This document shows positions 1-7,155 of a stretch of 11,219 nt of DNA, piece by piece. A program made the position numbers and the translations under genes. Each line of letters opens with the position of its first letter. The first letter of the stretch is position 1. The notes under the pieces were generated by a model that saw only the letters and a program-made list of their open reading frames with translations, was not told where the DNA came from and ran no database searches. Source of the stretch: Candidatus Peregrinibacteria bacterium (GTDB lineage: Bacteria; Patescibacteriota; Gracilibacteria; UBA1369); NCBI GenBank assembly GCA_014729615.1, contig WJJQ01000047.1, positions 1-11,219 on the forward strand, in the 5' to 3' direction.

Positions 1-1972
1 TGGGTTTATGATCAAATTCAAGTCTCGCATTGGCGTTTGCTTTCGCAAGTATAGATGCCATTTTTTGAATGTTCTTGTCATCGTTTTCCAGTTTATGAGA
101 AGCATTTTCCGAGTTGCTATATTCATAAACTTCATCAATATCTATAATGCTTTTACCCGCACTTCGTGATTTTTTCTCGGCAAAATCCATAAAATAATCC
201 CATGCTTTTTGAACTTCACTATTTCCAAATTTCAGTCTGCTGAAGAATCTACCATTTGTTTTAAGGGGTGCTCCTATAACATAAATGTAATTTCCGTCCT
301 TTTGCGTTTCAATTAAATTATTTTGTGTTAAAAAACTATCACTTACCTCTTTTGAGACCCCGGCCTTTTCGACCGCATCAACGAAAATCCATACTTCCTT
401 GTCATTGGTTTTTGCTTTTACATATTTTAAACCATACAAAACTCTTTCATTTTTTCCTTCCGCGACCACAAGTTTATCAAGAGGATCCAACTGCCCTACT
501 AATTTACCCCTGTCATCATAAATACGTGGTTTTGTTTCTTTTTTTACAATTATTGTGTCACCTTCCTTAAATTTTTCAGATTCTTTCATTTCCGGCAGCG
601 CGCTGGTAGCTTCATTTTCTTTCTCGGTTTCTTTGGTTGCGGCTTTTGCTTTACCATTTGTTTTTGTGGCTTTCACAGCTTCTTTTTCATCTTTAACAAT
701 TTCTTTTTCCTTTTCTGCTTCTTCGGGATTTTTTTCACCTACAATGGTAACTTCATCTACCATTACAGAATTTGGTTTTGTTGAAAGCATTTTATCGTTT
801 AAATGAAGCAATTCCGAAATACTGCCGGCTTCATTAAAATTGATGTTTTCAAGCTCTTCAGCTGTTTTTGCGTCGGAATTTCTTAAAATTTCGTACTTGC
901 GATTTATTAATTCATTTTTAAGCTCATCCCTTATTAGCTCAAAGCATTGTTTAATGCTTTCACGGTCATTGTTATTAATTGTGGCCGGATCACGTGCCAA
1001 AAAATATCTTATGTCGGGATTCTTATATTCATAATTCAATGCTTCACTTGCATTTGCCGCGGTAACAACCATTTTTCGAAAACCTTCCCGAGCGGTTTTA
1101 TTATATTTTTCCCATTCACTTGGTAAAACAAGCTGTGAAAGAACATTGAGTTGATGTGCCCCTTTGTTATATGCATATAGTTTTGCATCACCCTTTGGTG
1201 TATATGAAAGTTGCGGATACATTCTTGAAATTTTTTCAACCAAATACTGTTTATAAGGGTCGGTCTGATCACCCAGTTTTTCTTCTGCGATCATCATTAA
1301 ACCTGCAATTAAACCCTCGGTTTCGGGTGCCAATCTGTTTCTATCAAAATGCACCAAATACTTACTAATACTCATTTTGGTCATTAAATCACTGTACATC
1401 AGCGCGTCATTTATCCAGCTATAATCATCATGAATACGCTTTGCCTCATGCATTTTGGCAATGGCCCCGTTTTCATCACCCTCTACTTTGTAAGCCATAA
1501 CAAGACCCGACAATGTATATCGTGTTTTATTGTTTGCACCCTGGCTTATTTTTGCATTTTGCCAAAAATAACCCCAGTTTTCATAGTCATTTATTATGGC
1601 ATCTTTCTTGAATGGGTCGGTTAGCTCGTTGGCATAACTTCTTGCCTGCGCAAACGTAGCTGTTTTTTCGGTCAAACCTTCCGCTATTTGCAATCTTTCA
1701 CGTGAACGCCTGTGATTGCTTAAAATGCTTATTCCAACTCTTTCATAACGTTCCTTCAAAGCTTTAAGAGTTATTAATTCACTTTGTTTAAGATCCTCAA
1801 TTTTTTCATTATGAACCCTGTCCGCCTGATCACCGGTAGATTTTTTTAAGCGGTCATACCTGTTAATAATGTATTCTTGTTCATCTTTAAAAGCGGCTTG
1901 AATATCTGCCTTTTTTAAATCTTCACCGGCATCGATACGGATCCCTACTTGTTCCAAAGGTGTTTTTTCCAT
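1..1972 (-). CDS. Large protein of unknown family with SH3-like segment, partial (runs off left edge)
   Basis: This reading frame starts at ATG 1972-1970 and stays open for 657 codons to the left edge, so the C-terminus is missing. I do not recognise the family. Residues about 15-100 are charged and helical (coiled-coil-like). About 150-190 hold one TPR-like helix pair (a Y-K-V-E-G-D-E-N-G-A-I pattern). About 412-462 are a Lys/Glu/Ala-rich low-complexity linker. About 466-535 look like an SH3-type beta barrel (K-F-K-E-G-D-T-I, R-I-Y-D-D-R-G-K-L-V-G, ending E-V-W-I-F-V-D). There is no signal peptide or membrane segment in the visible part, so it is probably cytoplasmic. The start lies 18 nt after the stop of the 625-residue gene, in the same frame, and has no Shine-Dalgarno sequence, so it is probably translated by coupling. 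The coding call is confident because the frame is open for nearly 2 kb with consistent composition; function is unknown. Confidence 0.9.
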   Translation of the reverse strand, partial: MEKTPLEQVGIRIDAGEDLKKADIQAAFKDEQEYIINRYDRLKKSTGDQADRVHNEKIEDLKQSELITLKALKERYERVGISILSNHRRSRERLQIAEGLTEKTATFAQARSYANELTDPFKKDAIINDYENWGYFWQNAKISQGANNKTRYTLSGLVMAYKVEGDENGAIAKMHEAKRIHDDYSWINDALMYSDLMTKMSISKYLVHFDRNRLAPETEGLIAGLMMIAEEKLGDQTDPYKQYLVEKISRMYPQLSYTPKGDAKLYAYNKGAHQLNVLSQLVLPSEWEKYNKTAREGFRKMVVTAANASEALNYEYKNPDIRYFLARDPATINNNDRESIKQCFELIRDELKNELINRKYEILRNSDAKTAEELENINFNEAGSISELLHLNDKMLSTKPNSVMVDEVTIVGEKNPEEAEKEKEIVKDEKEAVKATKTNGKAKAATKETEKENEATSALPEMKESEKFKEGDTIIVKKETKPRIYDDRGKLVGQLDPLDKLVVAEGKNERVLYGLKYVKAKTNDKEVWIFVDAVEKAGVSKEVSDSFLTQNNLIETQKDGNYIYVIGAPLKTNGRFFSRLKFGNSEVQKAWDYFMDFAEKKSRSAGKSIIDIDEVYEYSNSENASHKLENDDKNIQKMASILAKANANARLEFDHKP

Positions 1973-1990
1973 TGCGGTTTTAAGTAAGGA

Positions 1991-3868
1991 TTAACCAAGA
2001 AGACCTCTTATTAAATTTGCATCTTCATCTGAAATGCCATTTTTTGGTTTGGCTTTTGGCGCATTTTTTGCGTAATTAGCTTTTTTTGGAGCGGCCGGTG
2101 CTTTTTTGGCCACCGGTTTTGCATTAGGCTTTTTATCGGGTTCTTTCTTCTCTTCTTCCTTTTTCTCTTTCTTTTCTTCAACCTTTTTATATTTTTTCAC
2201 AAAATCTTTTGGATGTTTCAAAGACGATAAAACCTTTTTTTGCGCCGCTACATAATAATCCTGAATGGCCTTTTTCTGTTCCGCGGGCTGTTCATCACCT
2301 TCAAGATAATTATTTAAACTTTCATACGACAGTTCATTCGACATAAGCAGAAGGTCTTTTAGCTGATATCCAATATCACCGCGACCTTCCATCGTCTCTT
2401 TCACATAGTCTTTATATTCTGCAAGCACATCGACCGTTTTACCATTTTCATCGACATATTTTTCACCTGACAATTCTTTCCCGGCACCGTAAAGCATACC
2501 TTCAATATATTTTTGAGTGGGCAAATCAAGCATTTCTTTATGGTCCCCGTAAATCTTGCCTGAATATTTACCTTCCAGTGCTTGTTCAAATCCTTCGCCT
2601 TTACGAATTTTTTCCAAATAATCATTACCGAACATATCAACCAAATATTCTTTGATCAAAGCATCATAATCGGCATCTTTCGGAGCCGCGTTAAGAGCGC
2701 CTCTTAGCATGTTTCTTAAAATGGATTTTTGATAACCGATTCTGTCTTTTTCTTCCTGGGTGGCGTCTTCCGGGATTTCGACTTCTTCAACAATGTTATC
2801 GATCATTTTATTGGCGGATTCTTTTGACAAGAATTCCTCCGGAGCGTTTTCGGCCGCCCACATTGACGGTGTAAGCAATTTGGCGTTGTCACCATCTTTT
2901 TCCAAAGACGACGCAATATATTCTTTATATTTTTTATATAAATCATCTTTTTTCCCGAACGTTTCATTGGCTGAATACATTAATCCCCAAACTTCTCCTA
3001 CCTTTGCCGGATTATATTCATCCGCCGTAACCAGATTGCTATCAATTGTATCTTGCAAGCTTCCCCGGCCGTTTCCCTTTTTGCCAACGGAAAAACTTTG
3101 TCTTAAAGTTTCATAATCAATTGTTTCGCCTTGCTTGTTGTCATGAATCTTTTCTGCAATTTCAAGATGTCTCTCAGGTCCATGTTCAATATAAACGGCC
3201 TTCAATGCCGCAATGGTGGCCTGTTCCATTTGTTCGTTGGACCATCCGGCAGACTTTACGTCAATACTGTTGTCATGCAATCTTTGAACAACGGGAACAT
3301 GAGCACCACCGAATTTTTCAAAAATACCGAATTTTTCAAAATTATTGTAATACGAAATTGTTTTGTAACTTTCTTCACGCTCTTTTTGTTCGTCTTTAAT
3401 AAGTTCCAGCGATAATGATTTTGCATATCTGTCGGCATTTTGCTTCCGCTTTTCTTTGGCATTTTCAATGGCGGTTTTCAATTCTTCTTTTGTTTTCGCA
3501 ATTTCTTTATCAAGTTCAGTCGTAACATTTTTCATAGTTTCTTTTTTGCTGTCTTTTAAAGACGCAATACTGCGTTGCAATTCTTTTGCCTTTTGTTTGC
3601 CTTTCCAGTCTTTTTGTTCCAATCCGCTTAATTCAGCTTCTTTACCGGCAATCACGGCGTCCAAACCGCGTTCAATTACATCAAGCTCTGACCTTTTAAA
3701 TGATGCAAGCTTTGCATCAACTTCCTTTTCAATTTCTTTAATGTCGGTTACTTCATGAGTTTCAATCTTTGCTTTGTATGAATCGACTTTTTCTGACATT
3801 TGAGGACCGTATTCTCCTGCCATATAGACATTTCTGCCAGCATGTTTTTGTTTTAAATATGTAATCAT
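1991..3868 (-). CDS. Coiled-coil protein of unknown family with Lys/Pro/Ala-rich tail (625 aa)
   Basis: Complete gene, ATG start and TAA stop; I do not recognise the family. Residues about 25-170 are Lys/Glu-rich and strongly helical, predicted coiled coil. A hexapeptide duplication (FEKFG-I, FEKFG-G) lies at 177-188. The middle (about 190-540) is mixed helical and globular-looking, without catalytic signatures that I can name. Residues about 551-611 form a low-complexity basic tail of Lys, Pro, Ala and Glu that resembles histone-H1-like tails, followed by a short non-repetitive end (GISDEDANLIRGLLG). There is no signal peptide or membrane helix, so it is probably cytoplasmic or nucleoid-associated. 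It starts 10 nt after the 118-residue gene, and the leader is only an A-rich stretch with no Shine-Dalgarno sequence. A second Met at codon 16 is possible but has no better leader. It is probably co-transcribed with both neighbours. Confidence 0.93.
   Translation of the reverse strand: MITYLKQKHAGRNVYMAGEYGPQMSEKVDSYKAKIETHEVTDIKEIEKEVDAKLASFKRSELDVIERGLDAVIAGKEAELSGLEQKDWKGKQKAKELQRSIASLKDSKKETMKNVTTELDKEIAKTKEELKTAIENAKEKRKQNADRYAKSLSLELIKDEQKEREESYKTISYYNNFEKFGIFEKFGGAHVPVVQRLHDNSIDVKSAGWSNEQMEQATIAALKAVYIEHGPERHLEIAEKIHDNKQGETIDYETLRQSFSVGKKGNGRGSLQDTIDSNLVTADEYNPAKVGEVWGLMYSANETFGKKDDLYKKYKEYIASSLEKDGDNAKLLTPSMWAAENAPEEFLSKESANKMIDNIVEEVEIPEDATQEEKDRIGYQKSILRNMLRGALNAAPKDADYDALIKEYLVDMFGNDYLEKIRKGEGFEQALEGKYSGKIYGDHKEMLDLPTQKYIEGMLYGAGKELSGEKYVDENGKTVDVLAEYKDYVKETMEGRGDIGYQLKDLLLMSNELSYESLNNYLEGDEQPAEQKKAIQDYYVAAQKKVLSSLKHPKDFVKKYKKVEEKKEKKEEEKKEPDKKPNAKPVAKKAPAAPKKANYAKNAPKAKPKNGISDEDANLIRGLLG
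3308..3343. repeat. 18-bp tandem duplication inside the 625-aa gene
   Basis: Two adjacent 18-bp units (3308-3325 and 3326-3343) match at 17 of 18 positions. Each has the core ACCGAATTTTTCAAAA on the plus strand. The copy length keeps the frame and gives the tandem FEKFG hexapeptides at residues 177-188 of the encoded protein. This is a recent in-frame duplication or a minimal protein repeat. Confidence 0.85.
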
Positions 3869-3878
3869 TTTATTTTGG

Positions 3879-4235
3879 TTATTTTATTTGTTTTAAAATA
3901 TTTTCAGCCTCGGCTTTTTCTTCTTGTTCCATTTCTGCCAGCATTTCTTTTTTAGGTCCTTCCACATGTTTTGAATGCAACGATTCCATCGTTATGTTAA
4001 ATTCATCCATAATTTTTTCTTTGTCTTCGGTCAGAGCGTCCATTATTTCATCTTGAGACTTTTTTTCTTCTAATAATATTTGAAAAAGATTTTTAAGAAG
4101 CTGTTCATCTTTATGCTCAATCGCGGTTCGTATTTGAGCTATTTCATCAGAATTCAGATTTTTTCTGGCATCCGATTTTGCAAACAATTTTAAAAAGTTT
4201 TCTATTGTGAATGGTACTTGTATCATTTTTTTCAT
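3879..4235 (-). CDS. Small helical protein of unknown function (118 aa)
   Basis: Complete gene, ATG start and TAA stop. The product is soluble-looking, charged and almost entirely helical, with Lys/Glu-rich segments around residues 50-75 and 90-118. It has no cysteine, no membrane segment and no signal peptide. I do not recognise the family. It is the first gene of the 118/625/657+ cluster: it begins 23 nt after the HEAT-protein gene ends and is followed by a 10-nt gap to the 625-residue gene. A good promoter lies directly before the start (see 4246-4273), which would give a leader of only a few nucleotides. That fits the lack of a Shine-Dalgarno sequence. It may be a partner or chaperone of the larger proteins, but this is inferred from position only. 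Confidence 0.85.
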   Translation of the reverse strand: MKKMIQVPFTIENFLKLFAKSDARKNLNSDEIAQIRTAIEHKDEQLLKNLFQILLEEKKSQDEIMDALTEDKEKIMDEFNITMESLHSKHVEGPKKEMLAEMEQEEKAEAENILKQIK

Positions 4236-4245
4236 TAATCTATAA

Positions 4246-4273
4246 ATTATAACATAAATTAAGCATGTTGCAA
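4246..4273 (-). promoter_or_regulatory. Promoter of the 118-aa/625-aa/657+-aa cluster
   Basis: On the minus strand, a TTGCAA -35 box (4273-4268) is followed by a 16-nt spacer and a perfect TATAAT -10 box (4251-4246), extended by TG one base upstream. Only 10 nt separate the -10 box from the ATG, so the transcript would have a leader of about 3-5 nt. The -35 box lies in the last codons of the upstream HEAT gene. Seen directly: the boxes and spacing. Inferred: activity. Confidence 0.6.
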
Positions 4274-6541
4274 AGTAGGTTTGATTGCTACATTTAGTGC
4301 GTCCGTTTCCATGTTAAATACAAATTTTGACTCCATAAATGCATCGTAAAAGTATTTAGCATCATTTTCATTTAACTGTTGAATTTTAGATAACAATGCT
4401 TTTTTGATATTTTCATCAAATCGCTTATACCAGGACAGAACAAATTCAAGCTCGCGTTTTTGACCTTTTTTCGCCAGTTTTAGCATTTTTTGCAGTAAAG
4501 GGTCGATTTGTTCTGTTTCACCGAGTAAAATTAAAGTTATTAGAGCATAAATTTTAATGTGTTCATTTTTACTTTTGAGTTTTTTCCTGACATATTCAAT
4601 TTCCCAGTCCGCCTTCACACTTCCAATTACATATAGCGCGCTCCTGATAAATTTCTTATCATCTCCATGTAATAAGTAAGCAACTCTAGGCAAAAGCTTA
4701 ATTCTTTCTTCATCAAATTGCCATAATCCCACAATGGCTTCACTAACAAGATCAGGATCTTTGGCAGATAAAAAAGGAACTAAGTAAGGAATTATTCCCC
4801 TATCCTTAAAAGAGGACAATGTCTTAATTGTGTTTGCCTTTATATGAACACTTTTGCTTTTTAAATGATCTTCCAAAAATTGAATTACATCTTCAAGGTC
4901 AAAGTATTTCAAAATTCCTATAGCTTCTGATTTAACAAAATTCGGTTCATCACTTAATAGTAATTGTTCCAACGCCTTAAGAAGATAGTGTTTCGTCACA
5001 GGGTATTTTTTTAATCTTTTTCCATTGCCAAGTATTTCATTAATAGTGTGAATTATTTCAACTTTGGTTCGGGGTTTTTCATCAGTTTCAAGCATTCCCG
5101 TTAAATCGACAAGTGCGTTGTAATCACCGATAATCCCCAGACTCGTAAGTATTCTGGACTTAATGTTTCTACTTGTGTTTGGCATTTTTAACATTCTTCT
5201 AAGGTGAATTTCGCCCTGTTTCTTTGAAATTTTTTCAGCAAGAAGGTCAATCGCTCTGGCTTTCAGATAATCATCCCGCCTATATAAATCGGCTTTTATT
5301 TCCTTAAAGTAATGGAGCTTAACTTTAGTGGCGGCATAAATGGCTATTAAGCACAGTAGTCCTATAATTGCAGTATTTAAGACCGGTTCCAGTTCTATAA
5401 AAAATGTGAATATTACGAGTACAAGTGAAAAAAGAAGCAGTGACAAGGCATAAAGCAGTCCCTTGATTAAAAAATATACAGATTCATGCACTTTTTGAGG
5501 AACAATTGAAAACATTTGTGAAATTGTAATTCCATAATAGCCGTAATAAGAAACGGCAAAGACGGTAAAAAGCAATATAGCGGCGACATAGTTTAAGCCC
5601 ATCAATACAGATGCAATTAAGGTAACCAAAACACTAATCGGGAAAAATATAAGCATGTTGCTTATACCAAACCTGAATAAGACTTTTTTAAACACAAACA
5701 TGCTCAGAATCCAGATAATTGCGCTTTTTAATGCATATACGTATCCCAAAACAACAGTTAATTGGTTTTGATGAAAGCTTTGTTCCAGGACGGATTTTAA
5801 TTTGAATTCTATTAATAACTGCATACCTACAAATACCGCCACAACAACGGCAAGCCATTGAAATAAATGTGTTTCCTTCTTTAAGAAGTGTAAACCTTTT
5901 TTAACAGTGGGAAAAAAATTTCCTTTTTCATTTTCTGCCTGATTAAGCGCAATTTCTTTTTTAAATACCTGTGAAGAAAGTAAAATTAATGATAATACTA
6001 CAATCAAAACCGCTATAGGTATTAAACCAATCCCGACGGATTCATGTATTTCACTAAAAGGTTCTGCAAGAAGCGCTCCCGCAATTACACCCGTATTCAT
6101 TAAACCGAAAATAATGGGTAAATTCCTTTTAGCTTGTAACGTTGTCAGCACTGATCCCGCGAAATGTAAAACCATTAATTCTTGCAAAAAGAATAATAGG
6201 TTAGCTATCAACAAAAAGTAAAAAGTATGAGCAACGGTACCGCTTTTCATGAAACTTAAAACCAGGAAATTAGCTATAAAGAATATTATTAAACCCGCAA
6301 ATATTTTATAGGCCGCATGTTTTGTTGAAAAATAGGCATTTACTACCGTCGTGCCAATAATGAAAATTGAAACTGTGGCAAATACCAATGGTAAATATTC
6401 CGCTCCCAAATCATCCAAAAAAATACTTAAGGCATGAATGTAAGTAGCGGCCGTTAAAAAATAAATGCCAAAAGCAATTGTAAAAATCAGTAATTTTTTT
6501 ATAAATGAATTTTTCAAATTCTGAGGCGGGTTTAAATACAA
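4259..6541 (-). CDS. MFS/NTT-like 12-helix membrane protein with C-terminal HEAT-repeat domain
   Basis: A 760-residue fusion. Residues about 14-404 contain about 12 hydrophobic helices (near 14-37, 48-69, 78-98, 105-126, 140-160, 170-190, then a charged loop, 227-245, 260-285, 292-313, 316-336, 354-380 and 386-404). This 6+6 layout is typical of the major facilitator superfamily and of nucleotide (ATP/ADP) translocase-like carriers. Residues about 420-730 are amphipathic helix pairs of HEAT type, for example S-V-H-I-K-A-N-T-I-K-T-L at about 564-575 and L-V-S-E-A-I-V-G-L near 598-606. These should lie on the cytoplasmic side. Similar membrane-plus-HEAT proteins occur in bacteria; the substrate is unknown and I do not assign one. 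The start is TTG: an in-frame TAG lies three codons upstream, and the first ATG comes only after three helices. Confidence 0.85.
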   Translation of the reverse strand: MYLNPPQNLKNSFIKKLLIFTIAFGIYFLTAATYIHALSIFLDDLGAEYLPLVFATVSIFIIGTTVVNAYFSTKHAAYKIFAGLIIFFIANFLVLSFMKSGTVAHTFYFLLIANLLFFLQELMVLHFAGSVLTTLQAKRNLPIIFGLMNTGVIAGALLAEPFSEIHESVGIGLIPIAVLIVVLSLILLSSQVFKKEIALNQAENEKGNFFPTVKKGLHFLKKETHLFQWLAVVVAVFVGMQLLIEFKLKSVLEQSFHQNQLTVVLGYVYALKSAIIWILSMFVFKKVLFRFGISNMLIFFPISVLVTLIASVLMGLNYVAAILLFTVFAVSYYGYYGITISQMFSIVPQKVHESVYFLIKGLLYALSLLLFSLVLVIFTFFIELEPVLNTAIIGLLCLIAIYAATKVKLHYFKEIKADLYRRDDYLKARAIDLLAEKISKKQGEIHLRRMLKMPNTSRNIKSRILTSLGIIGDYNALVDLTGMLETDEKPRTKVEIIHTINEILGNGKRLKKYPVTKHYLLKALEQLLLSDEPNFVKSEAIGILKYFDLEDVIQFLEDHLKSKSVHIKANTIKTLSSFKDRGIIPYLVPFLSAKDPDLVSEAIVGLWQFDEERIKLLPRVAYLLHGDDKKFIRSALYVIGSVKADWEIEYVRKKLKSKNEHIKIYALITLILLGETEQIDPLLQKMLKLAKKGQKRELEFVLSWYKRFDENIKKALLSKIQQLNENDAKYFYDAFMESKFVFNMETDALNVAIKPTLQHA

Positions 6542-6568
6542 AAATATCTAAATATTTTAGCATAAAAA
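6540..6568 (-). promoter_or_regulatory. Extended -10 promoter before the HEAT-protein gene
   Basis: The minus strand reads TTTTTATGCTAAAATATT followed by TAGA and a T-run ending in the TTG start. It contains an extended -10 (TG-C-TAAAAT) 12 nt before the start codon. The -35 region is only weakly matched, as is usual for extended -10 promoters. The AAAATAT-TTAG-ATATTTT part can also form a 7-bp AT hairpin. A near-identical block occurs at 10998-11027. Confidence 0.5.
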
Positions 6569-6589
6569 CAGTTTTTTTAAAAGTGGCCT

Positions 6590-7084
6590 CTACTGTTTGA
6601 TCTGCTCCATTGCGGGCACTGAATTTTTTACCCGGTCAATAAACAAAATGCCGTCAAGATGATCAATTTCATGTTGCACTATTGTGGAATCCAGTCCTTT
6701 TAAAGTCAGTACCTGGTCATTACCCTTCAAATCCTGAAATTTAACTGTAATAGATTCATGTCTCTCTACTTTTCCGAATTTATTGGGCAGGCTTAGGCAT
6801 CCTTCTTCTTCAATTTGCTTTTCATCACTGAAACGAATGATTTTAGGATTAATCATATCGACAATTATTTCATTAGGTGTTCCGCTATTGAACAAACATA
6901 CACAAACCCTAATATTTAAACCTATTTGAGGAGCCGCAAGCCCAATTCCGTTTGCCTTGAACATTGTTTCGCGCATTTCTTCAAACAATTTTTTAAATTC
7001 TTTTTTATTGATTTTTTTAATCTCCTTCGATTTGACCCTGAGGATCTCGTTATCTTTTCCTTGTACTATTGGTATTACGGCCAT
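6590..7084 (-). CDS. def: Peptide deformylase (164 aa)
   Basis: Removes the formyl group from the N-terminal formyl-methionine of nascent proteins at the ribosome; a metal-dependent hydrolase. All three family motifs are intact: motif I GIGLAAPQIG at residues 46-55; motif II EGCLSLP at 94-100, with Cys96 as metal ligand; motif III QHEIDHLDG at 137-145, with His138 and His142 as metal ligands and Glu139 as catalytic base. The length is normal for the family. I chose ATG 7084-7082, giving MAVIPIV, where deformylases normally begin. A TTG at 7108 would add eight residues not expected in the family. No Shine-Dalgarno sequence is visible. It lies 71 nt downstream of prfB on the same strand and is probably in the same transcription unit, though weak promoter-like boxes exist in the gap. 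The stop is TAG. Confidence 0.96.
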   Translation of the reverse strand: MAVIPIVQGKDNEILRVKSKEIKKINKKEFKKLFEEMRETMFKANGIGLAAPQIGLNIRVCVCLFNSGTPNEIIVDMINPKIIRFSDEKQIEEEGCLSLPNKFGKVERHESITVKFQDLKGNDQVLTLKGLDSTIVQHEIDHLDGILFIDRVKNSVPAMEQIKQ

Positions 7085-7155
7085 GATAATATTATTTGAA
7101 TGATACAAAAATTTACAAAATTTTCAGTGTTTTGTCTACCACCTTTTACCAAAAA

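Noticed and set aside
325..1624. Short plus- and minus-strand open frames in the first 1.6 kb
   Set aside because: They lie in other frames of the long minus-strand partial gene that spans 1-1972, and their translations are low-quality.
2760..3758. Several plus-strand open frames of 94-118 codons opposite the 625-aa gene
   Set aside because: They are antisense to a long, well-behaved coding frame, overlap one another, and have Ser/Phe-rich translations typical of reverse-strand shadows of Lys/Glu-rich coding sequence.
3879..4235. Relationship between the 118-aa protein and the right-edge small protein
   Set aside because: Both are small, charged and helical with a vaguely similar leucine pattern, but I could align only a few residues; composition alone explains it.
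6566..6598. Hairpin AAACAGT / ACTGTTT after def as a terminator
   Set aside because: Only a 7-bp AT-rich stem with a long loop, overlapping the stop codon, and the T-run is mostly used up in the stem. Too weak to list.
7085..7155. A separate promoter for def in the prfB-def gap
   Set aside because: Boxes such as CTGAAA / TATCAT and TTGTAA / TAATAT can be found, but matches are poor and such pairs are frequent in AT-rich DNA; co-transcription with prfB is equally likely.
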